A model generated the notes under the pieces. It saw only the letters and a list, made by a program, of their open reading frames with translations, was not told the DNA's origin and did not search any database. DNA of 64,000 bases. Origin: Pseudomonadota bacterium (GTDB lineage: Bacteria; Pseudomonadota; Alphaproteobacteria; Acetobacterales; Acetobacteraceae). The position numbers were made by a program, and so were the translations under genes. Numbering within the stretch: the first letter of the stretch is position 1; each line of letters starts with the position of its first letter. Below, piece after piece: positions 7,886 to 17,034 of the stretch. The DNA lies in the NCBI GenBank assembly GCA_019351895.1, contig JABBOH010000006.1:1-64000 (forward strand). Reading direction: 5' to 3'.

Positions 7886-8694
7886 CAGATCCTCAACTCC
7901 ACGCAGACGGGGACATGATCGGACGTTTGGGTCCAGCCCCGCGCGTCTTTCAGGATGGTATGGCGCGACAGCGCCCCCTTCAGATCATGCGTGACCCAGA
8001 CATGATCCAGCCTACGCCCGCGATCCGCCGCCGCCCAGTCCCGCGCGCGGTAGGACCACCACGTATAAAGCTTTTCCTCGGGCGGCACGAAATGCCGCAG
8101 CCCGTCGGTGAAGCAGGTCTCCTGCCACGCCGTGTGCAGCGCCACCTCGGCCGGCGTATGGGAGACGATCTTGAGCAGCTGCTTGTGGCTCCAGACGTCG
8201 TGTTCCAGCGGCGCGATGTTGAGGTCGCCGACGAGGATGCTGCGGCGGAGGTCAGGCGTGGCCGCGAAATGGTCCCGCGCGGCGGCCACGAAATCGAGCT
8301 TATGGGCGAATTTGGGGTTGAGCGCGGGGTCAGGGATATCGCCGCCCGCGGGGACGTAGAAGTTATGGATCACCAGCGGGCCGCCGGGCGCGTCCACCTC
8401 CACGGCCAGATGGCGGCAATCCTCGCGCCCGACCCAGTCCTGCGTCGTCTCGTGCCGCCGGATCGGCCGTTTGGAGAAAGTTGCGACGCCGTTATAACCC
8501 TTCATGCCGCGGAACAGCACGTGCTTGAAGCCGAGCACCGCGGGCAGTTCGAGCGGGAAGAACTCGTCCGGGCACTTGGTTTCCTGCAGGCAGATCACAT
8601 CGGGGTCGAGCGCGGCGACGACATCGCGCAGCAGCACCTGCCGCAGCCTGATCGAGTTGATGTTCCAGGTGACGACGCGGAAAGGCTTGGGCAT
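7885..8694 (-). CDS. xthA: Exodeoxyribonuclease III
   Basis: 269-residue DNA-repair enzyme (AP endonuclease and 3'-5' exonuclease) of the endonuclease/exonuclease/phosphatase fold. Motifs in order: VVTWNINSIR (7-16), CLQETKC, GYNGVATFSK, HNFYVPAGGD, LVGDLNIAP, RLDHVWV and a C-terminal SDHVPV. All catalytic positions (Asn, Glu, Asp-Asn, Asp-His) are present. The last two residues (RI) come from the inserted segment; the pre-insertion ending would have been SL. It sits between the FAA hydrolase gene and the SLATT gene in one operon. Confidence 0.96.
   Translation of the reverse strand: MPKPFRVVTWNINSIRLRQVLLRDVVAALDPDVICLQETKCPDEFFPLELPAVLGFKHVLFRGMKGYNGVATFSKRPIRRHETTQDWVGREDCRHLAVEVDAPGGPLVIHNFYVPAGGDIPDPALNPKFAHKLDFVAAARDHFAATPDLRRSILVGDLNIAPLEHDVWSHKQLLKIVSHTPAEVALHTAWQETCFTDGLRHFVPPEEKLYTWWSYRARDWAAADRGRRLDHVWVTHDLKGALSRHTILKDARGWTQTSDHVPVCVELRI
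7892..7905. repeat. 14-bp direct repeat, copy 2 (within the xthA 3' end)
   Basis: Identical to the sequence at 7218-7231. Here it encodes CVEL and two bases of the next Arg codon of xthA, and its minus-strand GGAGTTGAGG serves as ribosome site for the SLATT gene. Flanking bases differ immediately on both sides of the repeat, so 14 bp is the full extent. Confidence 0.9.
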
Positions 8695-8704
8695 CCGACG
8701 CGGT

Positions 8705-9400
8705 CTAGCCCGCGATTCGCGTCTTCACCGGGGGCAGGCCGGACACGAGCCCTTCCAGCTCATCCCCGGGCTTCACCGCGGCGACACCTTCCGGCGTGCC
8801 GGTGAAGATGAGGTCGCCGGGCGCCAGCCGCACGAGGCGCGACAGCGCGGCGATGACCTCCGGGATGCTCCAGATCATGTCGGCGATGTCGCCTTCCTGG
8901 CGCTCCTCGCCGTTGACGTTAAGGACTATGTGCCCGTCCGAGCCATACTTGCGGCCCAGATCCGCCGCCGCCACCAGATCGCCGATGGGGGCGGAAAAGT
9001 CGAAGCCCTTGCCCATGTCCCAAGGCCGCCCGAGCTTCTTGGCCTCGCCCTGAAGGTCGCGCCGCGTCATGTCGAGCCCGGCGGCGTAGCCCCAGACGAG
9101 CGCCTTCGCATCCGCCACATCGACGTTCGCTCCGCCTGAGCCGAGCGCCACGACAAGCTCGACCTCGTGGTGCAGGTCCTGCGTGGCCGCCGGGTAGGGC
9201 ATCTCGGCGCCACCGGTCAGGATCGCATCCGCGGGCTTGGTGAAGAAGAAGGGCGGATCGCGGTCGGGGTCGTGGCCCATTTCGCGCGCGTGGGCCGCGT
9301 AGTTGCGCCCGACGCAGAAGATGCGGCGCACCGGAAACAGGCCGCCGCCGCGCACGGGCACCGCTGGGACGGGCGGCGGGGTGATCACGTAATCGACCAT
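8705..9400 (-). CDS. Fumarylacetoacetate hydrolase (FAH) family protein
   Basis: 231 residues with FAH-fold signatures: IFCVGRNYAAHAREMG, FFTKPADAI, LHHEVELVVALG (metal-binding Glu pair), KGFDFSAPIG, and GDLIFTGTPEGVAAV at the C-terminus. The family covers acylpyruvases, oxaloacetate decarboxylases and hydratases of aromatic or sugar-acid pathways; which one is unclear. The ATG at 9400 overlaps the pgk stop (TGATG), so the two are translationally coupled. The open frame extends upstream into pgk, but that part is a shadow. Confidence 0.9.
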   Translation of the reverse strand: MVDYVITPPPVPAVPVRGGGLFPVRRIFCVGRNYAAHAREMGHDPDRDPPFFFTKPADAILTGGAEMPYPAATQDLHHEVELVVALGSGGANVDVADAKALVWGYAAGLDMTRRDLQGEAKKLGRPWDMGKGFDFSAPIGDLVAAADLGRKYGSDGHIVLNVNGEERQEGDIADMIWSIPEVIAALSRLVRLAPGDLIFTGTPEGVAAVKPGDELEGLVSGLPPVKTRIAG

Positions 9401-10599
9401 CAGCCGCCCACCTTCGCGTCGAGAGCTTTGACGCCCGGAAGCGTTTTGCCTTCGAGCCATTCGAGGAAGGCGCCGCCGGCCGAGGAGACGTACGTCAACT
9501 CGTCCAGAACGCCTGCCTGCCGCAGAGCCGAGACCGTGTCGCCACCGCCGGCGACGCTCCGGAGGCGGCCTTCGGCGGTGAGGTCGGCGACCGCCTTGGC
9601 GACGAGCATCGTCGAGGCGTCGAAAGGCGGGGTCTCGAAAGCGCCGAGCGGCCCATTCCAAACCAGCGTCTTGACGGTTCCCAGCCGCGCGATGATCAGC
9701 CGCGCCGTGTCCGGGCCCACGTCGAGAGACATGCCGTCATGCGCGGCGTCCACCGGCAGGGTCTGCGTCGCCGCATGCGCCTTGAACTCCTGCGCGATGG
9801 TGCCGTCCACCGGCAGCACGATTTCGCAGCTGCTGCCTTTAGCGCGCTCCATGATCTCGCGCGCCGTCTCGTGCAGGTCCTTTTCCTGCAGCGAGCGCCC
9901 GACCGGCAGGCCTTTCGCGGCAAGGAAGGTATTGGCCATGGCGCCGACGATCACCAGCACGTCCACGCGCTCCAGGAGATTGCCGAGAAGGTCGAGCTTG
10001 GTCGAAACCTTGGACCCGCCGACGATCGCCATGACCGGCCGCTCCGGTTTGGCGAGCGCCGATTCCAACGCCTCCAGTTCGGCCTGCATCAGCCGGCCCG
10101 CGTAGCTCGGCAGGTGGTGGGCGACCCCCTCGGTGCTGGCATGGGCCCGGTGCGCGGCCGAAAAGGCGTCGTTCACGTAGACATCGCCGAGCTTCGCCAG
10201 CGCGGCGGCAAACTCCGGGTCGTTCGCCTCCTCGCCCTTGTGGAAGCGGGTGTTCTCCAGCAGCAGCACGTCCCCGTCCTGCAGCTTCGCGACGGCGGCC
10301 TCGGCTTCCGGCCCGACGCAGTCATTGGCGAAAGCGACCGGGCGGCGCAGCACCTCCGAGATCGCCTCGCTCAGCGGCCCGAGCGACATCTCGGGCACAC
10401 GGCGGCCCTTCGGACGCTCGAAATGCGAGAGGATGACCACCCGGCCGCCCTTTTCGGCGAGTTCCCGGATCGTCGGCACGACGCGCTCGACGCGCGTCAT
10501 GTCGCTGATATGGCCGTCCCGCATCGGCACGTTGAGGTCGGCGCGCACCAGCACGCGCTTCCCCCGGACGTCCAGGTCGTCGAGCGTCTTGAAGCTCAT
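9400..10599 (-). CDS. pgk: Phosphoglycerate kinase
   Basis: 399 residues; transfers phosphate between 1,3-bisphosphoglycerate and ADP in glycolysis/gluconeogenesis. Seen: [13 protein letters not shown] near the start, SHFERPKG (family SHLGRPKG), [21 protein letters not shown], and the nucleotide-loop [11 protein letters not shown] near the C-terminus. GAGGGAA precedes the ATG. It follows gap by 30 nt in the operon. Confidence 0.97.
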   Translation of the reverse strand: MSFKTLDDLDVRGKRVLVRADLNVPMRDGHISDMTRVERVVPTIRELAEKGGRVVILSHFERPKGRRVPEMSLGPLSEAISEVLRRPVAFANDCVGPEAEAAVAKLQDGDVLLLENTRFHKGEEANDPEFAAALAKLGDVYVNDAFSAAHRAHASTEGVAHHLPSYAGRLMQAELEALESALAKPERPVMAIVGGSKVSTKLDLLGNLLERVDVLVIVGAMANTFLAAKGLPVGRSLQEKDLHETAREIMERAKGSSCEIVLPVDGTIAQEFKAHAATQTLPVDAAHDGMSLDVGPDTARLIIARLGTVKTLVWNGPLGAFETPPFDASTMLVAKAVADLTAEGRLRSVAGGGDTVSALRQAGVLDELTYVSSAGGAFLEWLEGKTLPGVKALDAKVGG

Positions 10600-10629
10600 G
10601 GCGCGTTCCCTCGTCGCTTTTTTTTGGTC

Positions 10630-11643
10630 TTAAAGGGCGCCGAAGGCAGCGGCCGTGTCGGCCATCCGGTTCGAGAAGCCCCACTCGTTGTCGTACCAGC
10701 CCATCACGCGGACCAGCTCGCCGTCCACCACCGCCGTCTGCGTGGCATCGAAGGTGCAGGAGGCCGGGACGTGGTTGAAGTCCGAACTCACGAGCGGCTC
10801 GGTGTTGTAGGCGAGGATACCCTTCAGCGCGCCCTCGGACGCAGCCTTCATCGCGGCGTTGACTTCGTCCTTTGTCGCCTTGTCGCGCAGGTTCACGTCG
10901 AGCGAGACGAGCGAGACGTTCGGCGTCGGCACGCGGATGGCCGTGCCGTCCAACTTGCCCTTCAGCTCCGGCAGCACGAGGCCGACGGCGCGCGCGGCGC
11001 CGGTTGAGGTCGGGATCATCGAGACGGCGGCGGCGCGGGCGCGGTGCAGATCCTTGTGCAGCGTATCCACCGTCTTCTGATCGCCGGTGTAGGAGTGGAT
11101 GGTCACCATGTAGCCGCGCAGGATGCCGAAGCTGTCGTTCAGGACCTTGGCCATCGGCGCAAGGCAGTTCGTGGTGCAGGAGGCGTTGGAGATGACGGTC
11201 ATCTCGCGCGTCAGCGTCTTGTCGTTGACGCCGAAAACGATCGTGGCATCCACGCCGTCGGCCGGGGCCGAGACCAGCACCTTGCGCGCGCCGGCCTCGA
11301 GCAGCTTGGACGCGGACTCCTTGCTGGTGAAGATGCCGGTGCATTCCAGCGCCACATCGACGCCCTGCATCGGGACCTTGGTGGGATCGCGCTCGGCGGA
11401 GACGCGGATCGGCTTATAGGTGCGGCCGTTATAGGTGATGACGATCGAGTTGCCGTCGACCTTGACCTCTCCGGGGAAGCGGCCGTGGACGCTGTCGTAG
11501 CGGAACAGGTGAGCATTCGCCTCGACGCTGCCGAGGTCATTGATCAGCACCGGCTCCAGATCCGTGCGTCCGCTCTCGATGAGGGCGCGGAGGAACAGAC
11601 GCCCGATGCGGCCGAAGCCATTGATCGCCACCGTCACTGCCAT
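10630..11643 (-). CDS. gap: Glyceraldehyde-3-phosphate dehydrogenase
   Basis: 337 residues, NAD(P)-dependent glycolytic/Calvin-type enzyme. The dinucleotide fold starts with [10 protein letters not shown], the catalytic cysteine lies in [12 protein letters not shown], and the substrate-binding region has [18 protein letters not shown]. The ATG at 11643 is chosen over an in-frame codon 13 residues earlier because AGGAGAAG sits 7 nt before it and the protein then begins exactly at the NAD-binding strand. It lies between the transketolase-like gene and pgk. Confidence 0.97.
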   Translation of the reverse strand: MAVTVAINGFGRIGRLFLRALIESGRTDLEPVLINDLGSVEANAHLFRYDSVHGRFPGEVKVDGNSIVITYNGRTYKPIRVSAERDPTKVPMQGVDVALECTGIFTSKESASKLLEAGARKVLVSAPADGVDATIVFGVNDKTLTREMTVISNASCTTNCLAPMAKVLNDSFGILRGYMVTIHSYTGDQKTVDTLHKDLHRARAAAVSMIPTSTGAARAVGLVLPELKGKLDGTAIRVPTPNVSLVSLDVNLRDKATKDEVNAAMKAASEGALKGILAYNTEPLVSSDFNHVPASCTFDATQTAVVDGELVRVMGWYDNEWGFSNRMADTAAAFGAL

Positions 11644-11688
11644 AGTCAGCTTCTCCTGTTGTTGGCGTGCCCTCGCGGACACCGACCT

Positions 11689-13599
11689 CTAAAGCTTCTT
11701 TCTCACCGCGATCACGAGTGCTTCCGCCGTGACCCTGAAATACTCGCCCGGCCGCGCCGCCATCGCGCCGAGGCTGGCCGCGCCGATGAATTGCCCCTGC
11801 GCGCCCAGCCAGCGGCCCCAGCCGAAATCGGAACCGGCTTCCACGCCAAGGCGGGGCGCGTCGCCCAATACGTCAGCCCGATACGCCTCATTTTGGTTCG
11901 CGAACAGAGACCAGCAGGGCAGTGAAACGACCGCCACGGAAATTCCCGCATCGGCCAGCAGCGACCGGGCCTCCAGCGCCACGGGCAGTTCGGCGCCGCT
12001 TGCGATCAAAGTCGCGGCGCGCGCGTCATACAAGCCCGCCGCGACATAGCCGCCCCGCGCGCAGGCGTTTTCCGTGCCCTCCTCGCGCCACCGCTGCATC
12101 GGCAGGGCAGACTGGATCAGCACGCTCGGCCCGTCGTCCCGCTGCAGCGCCAACTCCCAGCATTCGGCGGTCTCCACCGCGCAGGCGGGCCGGAAGACGT
12201 GCAGGTTCGGGATCGCGCGGAGGGAGGCGAGGGGGAGTGCCGCTGCGGCGGCGGGGTCGCTGTGCTGCTCCACCAATACGTGGACGATCCGCCGGCCATC
12301 ACGGGCGAGCGGACGGAGCGTCTGCGGCAGGCAATCGGCACCGGCCGCGCTCGTTTCGGCGACGACGGTCAAGCCGCCATGGCTGCAGACCCCCGCCACG
12401 ACGCCCGCCAGCGCCGTTTCGGCGGCGCCGAAGGCGATATGCCGGCCGCTGTAGTCGCCTGCATCGATGGGTATTGCGCCCTGCAGCGGCGCGGTGGCGG
12501 GCTTGCCCTGTGGCGAGGGCGCGCCGCCGACGAGATCGGGCAAGGCCGCCGCCATGGCCTCCACGAAGCGATGCCCGGCGACGAGCGGCGACAAGGCTTC
12601 GTCCGTCTCGGCGAGGCGCATCCGCTCGGCGCGCGCGATGTCGCGCCAGCCATCGGGCAGCCGGCTGTTTATCGCGCGGTCGAAATCCGCGACCTGCGCG
12701 TGCCGCGCGAGGCGCTTGAGCCAGCCGCGTCGGGCCGTCGTGTTGCGTGCGCCGGCGGCTCTCCAGGCCTCGCGCAGATCCTCGGCAATCGCGCGCTCGG
12801 CAGGTCTCAACGCCGACAGCGGGGCTGCCTGGGGCTTGCGGCACGCGATGAGCAGGGGCTTGCGCGCCCGGAGTGCGATGGTGAAGGCCGCGCTGATCGC
12901 GGCCGGATCTTGCGCGCCGACGCGTTTCGTCGCCCAGCCCCAGGAGGCGAAGCGTTCCAGCATCTCGTCCGAGGACGCGTGGCCTTGGGTCGGCGTATCG
13001 TCGACGATGATCGCGAGCTTCGCGAGCTTGAACACGCCCGCGAGGCTCGCCGCCTCATAGCTCAGCCCGCCCGCGATATCGGCCGGGGTCGCGATGACCC
13101 AGGTGCGGTGGTCGACGAGGCTTTTGCCGAAGCGCGCCGCCATCATCCGCTCCGCGATCGCGCTGCCGACCGCGAAGGCGAGCGCTTGGCCCGGCGGCCC
13201 GAAGACCGGATCGAGCCCAGGCAGCCCGAGTGCGAGATGCGCCTGTTCGACGCCCGTCAGTTCCAGCACCGCCCTCAGCAGGCGGCCGTGCTCGTGCTGG
13301 GCGATGACGACACGGTCGCGATCCGCCCAGGCCGGGTCGGCGGCGTCGAAGCGCAGCACGCGGGTCCATAGGGTCGTCGCGACCTCGATCAGCGGACTGA
13401 GCGTCAGCTCCGCATGGGCGTGCCCATTGGCGTGACCGTTTTTGAGCGGGGCGGCGGCGCCGTTCCGATAGTCGGCCAGCAGGCCGCGCAGCGCCTCCGC
13501 CATCCTCTGCTGCCGCTCCGGCTGACGCGCCTGGGCGAGCGGGGTCGTATCGACCGCCGGTGGAGCCTTGCGGGTGAAGATGTCCGCTAGACGGGTCAC
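11689..13599 (-). CDS. Transketolase-like protein, probably a pseudoenzyme
   Basis: 636 residues from a GTG at 13599, preceded by AAGGAG with 5-nt spacing; a longer frame from 13719 lacks such a site. The three transketolase domains are recognisable (GPPGQALAFAVGSAIAER; SYEAASLAGVFKLAKLAI; LASLRAIPNLHVFRPA; a C-terminal domain with EAGSDFGWGRWLG). Key residues are gone: the thiamine-diphosphate/Mg motif GDG..EG is TPADIAGG and its later Asn is Thr (IVDDT), the NGHGS loop reads QHEHG, and the HPE and GPTHQP histidines are missing. The cofactor-activating Glu seems kept in FGAAETAL. It occupies the usual transketolase place before gap-pgk. A regulatory or structural role is an inference. Confidence 0.8.
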   Translation of the reverse strand: MTRLADIFTRKAPPAVDTTPLAQARQPERQQRMAEALRGLLADYRNGAAAPLKNGHANGHAHAELTLSPLIEVATTLWTRVLRFDAADPAWADRDRVVIAQHEHGRLLRAVLELTGVEQAHLALGLPGLDPVFGPPGQALAFAVGSAIAERMMAARFGKSLVDHRTWVIATPADIAGGLSYEAASLAGVFKLAKLAIIVDDTPTQGHASSDEMLERFASWGWATKRVGAQDPAAISAAFTIALRARKPLLIACRKPQAAPLSALRPAERAIAEDLREAWRAAGARNTTARRGWLKRLARHAQVADFDRAINSRLPDGWRDIARAERMRLAETDEALSPLVAGHRFVEAMAAALPDLVGGAPSPQGKPATAPLQGAIPIDAGDYSGRHIAFGAAETALAGVVAGVCSHGGLTVVAETSAAGADCLPQTLRPLARDGRRIVHVLVEQHSDPAAAAALPLASLRAIPNLHVFRPACAVETAECWELALQRDDGPSVLIQSALPMQRWREEGTENACARGGYVAAGLYDARAATLIASGAELPVALEARSLLADAGISVAVVSLPCWSLFANQNEAYRADVLGDAPRLGVEAGSDFGWGRWLGAQGQFIGAASLGAMAARPGEYFRVTAEALVIAVRKKL

Positions 13600-13811
13600 C
13601 AGATCTCCTTGTTCGGGTGCGTCAGTCGCGTCGAAGTGCGCCTTGTGAACTGCTGCCCCTGGATGGGCAACCCCCAGGCCCATATAGGGCGCGGCTGCCG
13701 CGACCCGCCGCGCTGTCACGGCGAGTTGTCTTTCCTCCTGCCTGACCGGGCCAATCTAAGGCGTCATACCTGTGTGTCCACGACATGCAATTTCATGACA
13801 GGAGACCGAAT

Positions 13812-14777
13812 ATGAGAAACCGTTGGTTGCTTTCCACGGCGTGCGGCCTGAGCCTCCTCGCCGGCACGGCGACCGCAGCGCTCGCCCAGAACGTCCCGTC
13901 GGAGAATGCAGCGGCGCCGACGGCGAGTGGAGCGAACCCGCAGGTCATCACGTTGAAGCCTGGCCAGGAGGCCGGCACGCATACGGTTATGCCCGAAGAT
14001 ACGGCTGGCGGCACCAGCACCGCGCAGATGGGCAACAGCCAAATGGGCGACGGGCAGATGGGCAACGGGCAGATGGGCAACGGGCAGATGGGCAACGGGC
14101 AGATGGGCAACGGGCAGATGGATAGTGCGCCCATGGCCAACGGGCAGATGGGCGGCATGCTGCATATGACCGACGCGCAATTCGTGCAGCGCGCATCGGC
14201 CGGCGGCATGGGCGAGGTGATGCTGGGCCAGCTGGCAATGCAGCGCGGCCAGACGCGGACCGAGCGGCACTTTGGTCACATGCTGGTCACTGATCACACC
14301 AAGGCCAACAACGAGTTGACGGGCATCGTCCAGAACCTCGGGATGACGCCGGCCTCGGGTCCGAATTCCATGCAGCAGGCGATCTATCAGCGGCTGCAGT
14401 CGGTTCCCGCGGATCAGTTCGACACGATGTTCAACCATGTCCAGGTCCGCGTCCACCGGCACGTGATCGCTCTGTTTCGCGCGGAAGCGCATTCCGGGCA
14501 GAACCCCCAGCTGCGCAAGTTCGCAATGAACACGCTGCCGGTGCTGTACAAGCACCTGCGTATGGCCGAGCAGCTTTCGCCGGGTGACACGTCCACGGGC
14601 GGGATGAGCATGATGAACGGCAACGGGGGCATGAACGGCAACGGGGGCATGTCGAACGGCGGTATGGGCATGAACGGCAACGGTGGCGGCGCCATCAATG
14701 CTCCCGTCAACGGCAACCCGGACGATTCTGCCAATCAGCTCAATGCGCGTGAGCTGCACAGCATCAACCACTCCTGA
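13812..14777 (+). CDS. Secreted DUF4142 protein with Met-Gly-Asn repeats
   Basis: 321 residues. A signal peptide ends at TAALAQ (about residue 26). Residues 72-115 are a Gln-Met-Gly-Asn-Gly pentapeptide repeat, residues about 120-268 form a DUF4142 four-helix domain (TDAQFVQRASAGGMGEVMLG; FGHMLVTDHTKANNEL; LRKFAMNTLPVLYKHLRMAE), and a Met/Asn/Gly-rich tail follows. CAGGAG lies 8 nt before the ATG at 13812. DUF4142 proteins are periplasmic and ferritin-like in fold; function is not established. The methionine repeats could bind soft metals such as copper, but this is a guess. It is divergent from the transketolase-like operon. Confidence 0.88.
   Translation: MRNRWLLSTACGLSLLAGTATAALAQNVPSENAAAPTASGANPQVITLKPGQEAGTHTVMPEDTAGGTSTAQMGNSQMGDGQMGNGQMGNGQMGNGQMGNGQMDSAPMANGQMGGMLHMTDAQFVQRASAGGMGEVMLGQLAMQRGQTRTERHFGHMLVTDHTKANNELTGIVQNLGMTPASGPNSMQQAIYQRLQSVPADQFDTMFNHVQVRVHRHVIALFRAEAHSGQNPQLRKFAMNTLPVLYKHLRMAEQLSPGDTSTGGMSMMNGNGGMNGNGGMSNGGMGMNGNGGGAINAPVNGNPDDSANQLNARELHSINHS
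14025..14159 (+). repeat. 15-bp coding tandem repeat (QMGNG units)
   Basis: The unit CAGATGGGCAACGGG is repeated four times perfectly in a row, flanked by degenerate copies (QMGNS, QMGDG, QMDSA, PMANG, QMGGM), all in frame with the DUF4142 gene. Near-identical copies suggest recent slippage, so the copy number may vary between strains. Confidence 0.95.
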
Positions 14778-14830
14778 TCTGCGACCGCAGCTGATCGCCG
14801 GCACCCGTCCGTCCGTCGGGCGGTCGGCGA

Positions 14831-15664
14831 TTACGGACCGAGCAGGCGGGCAAGCCCGTCGAACTCCGCGATGTTCAGGGTTTCGGCCCTGCGCGTCGGC
14901 TCGATTCCGGCGCGGCGAAGCAAATCCTCGCCACCAAGCGGCTTGAGGGCAGCACGCAACATTTTGCGTCGCTGCCCGAAAGCATGTTGGGTGAGCCGTT
15001 CCATCGCCGCGAAAAGCGCCGGATCGGGCTGCTGCGGCCGGGGAATGAGCCGAACCACTGCCGAGTGCACCTTCGGCGGCGGCGTGAAGGCCTCGGGAGG
15101 GATGCGCAGCGCGAGCGCTGCCGTGCAGGTCCACTGCGTCAGCACCGACAGCCGGCCATAAGCCGAAGTTCCGGGCGCGGCGGCGATCCTCTGTGCCACC
15201 TCCTCCTGGAACATCAGCGTCAGCCGTTCGAACGCGGCGGCCTGCCGCAACCATCCAACGAGGAGCGGTGTCCCGACGTTGTAGGGAAGGTTCGCCACGA
15301 TCTGGCGTGGCGCGGGCACCAGTGCCGCGACATCCACCTTCAGGGCATCGGCCGCCACGACCGCGAGCCGTCCGGGATGAGCCGCCGCGAGCTCGTCCAT
15401 CGCGGCGACGCCGCGCGGGTCGATCTCGATGGCGGTCACGCTTGCGGCTGAAGTCGCGAGTAGAGCGCGGGTGAGGCCGCCCGGGCCCGGGCCCACCTCG
15501 ATCACGTGCCGCCCATCGAGGTCGCCCGCGATGGCCGCGATCCGCGCCGTCAGGTTGAGGTCGAGCAGAAAATGCTGCCCGAGGGCGTGCTTTGCCCGGA
15601 AGCCATGCCGCGCGATCACATCCCGGATCGGCGGCAGAGCCTTCGCGGCCTGGGCGTGCGTCAA
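14831..15664 (-). CDS. rsmA: 16S rRNA adenine dimethyltransferase KsgA/RsmA
   Basis: 277 residues; dimethylates A1518 and A1519 of 16S rRNA using S-adenosylmethionine. Seen: [34 protein letters not shown] (SAM motif I), [24 protein letters not shown] (catalytic NLPY) and a C-terminal [13 protein letters not shown]. The most upstream start is a TTG at 15664, 10 nt after the surA stop, with no clear ribosome site, so the start is uncertain. In many proteobacteria pdxA lies between surA and this gene; here it does not. Confidence 0.95.
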   Translation of the reverse strand: MTHAQAAKALPPIRDVIARHGFRAKHALGQHFLLDLNLTARIAAIAGDLDGRHVIEVGPGPGGLTRALLATSAASVTAIEIDPRGVAAMDELAAAHPGRLAVVAADALKVDVAALVPAPRQIVANLPYNVGTPLLVGWLRQAAAFERLTLMFQEEVAQRIAAAPGTSAYGRLSVLTQWTCTAALALRIPPEAFTPPPKVHSAVVRLIPRPQQPDPALFAAMERLTQHAFGQRRKMLRAALKPLGGEDLLRRAGIEPTRRAETLNIAEFDGLARLLGP

Positions 15665-15674
15665 GACGCCGCGG

Positions 15675-16967
15675 TCACTGCATGATCTTGATCGTCGCCT
15701 GACGATGCAGCTGGTCCAGCGTCTGCTCGGCGGCGAGGCCGATGCGGTTGCTGAACAGCTGCTCGGCGATTTGCTGGCGCGTCGGCAATCCAGCGGCCTG
15801 CGTGCTGCGGCTGCAGACCATGACCAGCGTGGCGCCGTTTTCGGCGATCAGGGGCGGGCTGGGCTTGTTCACCGGCAGCCGCGTCAGAAGCGCCTTGAAC
15901 TGCGGAGGCGTCACCTGCGCGAGATTCACCGGGCCGGGGTTCGCGGGCTTCGGGGAGCCGTTCGCCTTGTTGGCCGCCTCCATCTCGTCGCAATTGTGGA
16001 CCGAGTCCGAAATGGAGTGCAGCTTCACCATCGTCTGACGCTGCTGAGCAGTCGGGTTCTGCGCGTTCAGCGGCGTGCTGAAGGGCAGGAAAACCTGACG
16101 CACGCTCAAGATCGTGTCCGCGCCTCCGCTCTGCCCCGCATCCTGGCGCCCGCGCAGCTGCACGATGACGAGCCCGCCCGCCACCGGGACCGGGTCGCTG
16201 ATCGCGCCGATCGGCATCTGGGTGACAAGCTGCGCCACCGCCGGGTCAAGCTGATCGGCGCCGACCCAGCCGAGAGCGCCGCCCTGCAAGGCGGTCGAGC
16301 CCTGGCTGAACTGTGCGGCGATGATCGGGAAGGGCGCGCCCGCCCGCAGCTCCGTGATGACGGTGTTCGCGAACTTTTCGGCGCCGGCCTCGTCGGAGGG
16401 GCTGTTAACCGGGATGAAGATCTCGCCCACGTCGTATTGCGGCTGTGCGCCCTGCTTCTTCATCAGAGTGAGCTGGCGGTCGATCTCGGCGGGCGTCGGC
16501 CGGCCCATCTCGCCCACCACCTGACGTAGCACCTGGGTCCAACCCAGCTGCGTCCGCACCTGGGAGATCAGCGTGTCCGGATCGATGCCGAGCGTCTGCA
16601 ACCTCGCCCGCAACTGGCCCGGGGCCATGTTGTTGTTGTGCTCGATCTCGCCGATCGCGGCCGCCACTTGCTTGCCGGTGATGACGATCCCGCGCTTTTG
16701 CGCCTCCTGCATCTCCAGCCGCTCGTTGATGAGCTGCTGCAGAATTTGCGGCTTCAGCCGCTGCAGCACATCCGGCGACAGCGGCTGCGCGGTCGCGAGC
16801 GCGAAGAAGCGGGCGCGCGCGTTCACGTCGTCATTGGTGATGACATCCCCGTTGACGACGGCGGCGATGGTCGCGCTTTGCGCTTCGGCCTGCGGCACGG
16901 CAAAGCCTGCGCAGGCAAGCCATGCGGGTAACACCAGCAGGCAGATGAGTTTCAGGCGAAAGGACAT
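15675..16967 (-). CDS. surA: Periplasmic chaperone/peptidyl-prolyl isomerase SurA
   Basis: 430 residues with signal peptide (cleavage near AEAQS). The SurA N-terminal chaperone domain ([36 protein letters not shown]) is followed by a parvulin domain at about 180-285 ([21 protein letters not shown]). It helps outer-membrane proteins such as LptD to fold, and it lies directly downstream of lptD (67 nt), matching that role. Confidence 0.93.
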   Translation of the reverse strand: MSFRLKLICLLVLPAWLACAGFAVPQAEAQSATIAAVVNGDVITNDDVNARARFFALATAQPLSPDVLQRLKPQILQQLINERLEMQEAQKRGIVITGKQVAAAIGEIEHNNNMAPGQLRARLQTLGIDPDTLISQVRTQLGWTQVLRQVVGEMGRPTPAEIDRQLTLMKKQGAQPQYDVGEIFIPVNSPSDEAGAEKFANTVITELRAGAPFPIIAAQFSQGSTALQGGALGWVGADQLDPAVAQLVTQMPIGAISDPVPVAGGLVIVQLRGRQDAGQSGGADTILSVRQVFLPFSTPLNAQNPTAQQRQTMVKLHSISDSVHNCDEMEAANKANGSPKPANPGPVNLAQVTPPQFKALLTRLPVNKPSPPLIAENGATLVMVCSRSTQAAGLPTRQQIAEQLFSNRIGLAAEQTLDQLHRQATIKIMQ

Positions 16968-17034
16968 GGCCTGGTACGAAGCTCCCGAAGTCGTTTGTCG
17001 TTGCGTGCCGGTCGGCCGATCTGGAGCACGCGGT

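Larger units (their letters stand above)
7218..7905. mobile_element. Putative single-gene insertion flanked by 14-bp direct repeats
   Basis: The segment has two exact 14-bp repeats, 660 bases between them and one gene. A hand count of 7261-7860 gives 266 G+C in 600 bases (44%), against 40 of 60 in 7921-7980. Removing one repeat plus the spacer leaves a perfect xthA/SDR junction with an ATGA overlap. I see no terminal inverted repeats, integrase or transposase, so the mechanism is open: recombination at a short homology, a trans-mobilised cassette, or a remnant of a larger element. Confidence 0.7.

Noticed and set aside
7232-7891. Terminal inverted repeats or transposase for the SLATT insertion
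   Set aside because: The two ends show no inverted similarity and the only open frame is the SLATT gene. A shared TCAGATC (7259 and 7885) is a 7-mer at two stop codons and probably chance.
14025-14159. Possible CRISPR-like array
   Set aside because: The 15-bp units are contiguous without spacers, in frame, and encode QMGNG in an intact gene.
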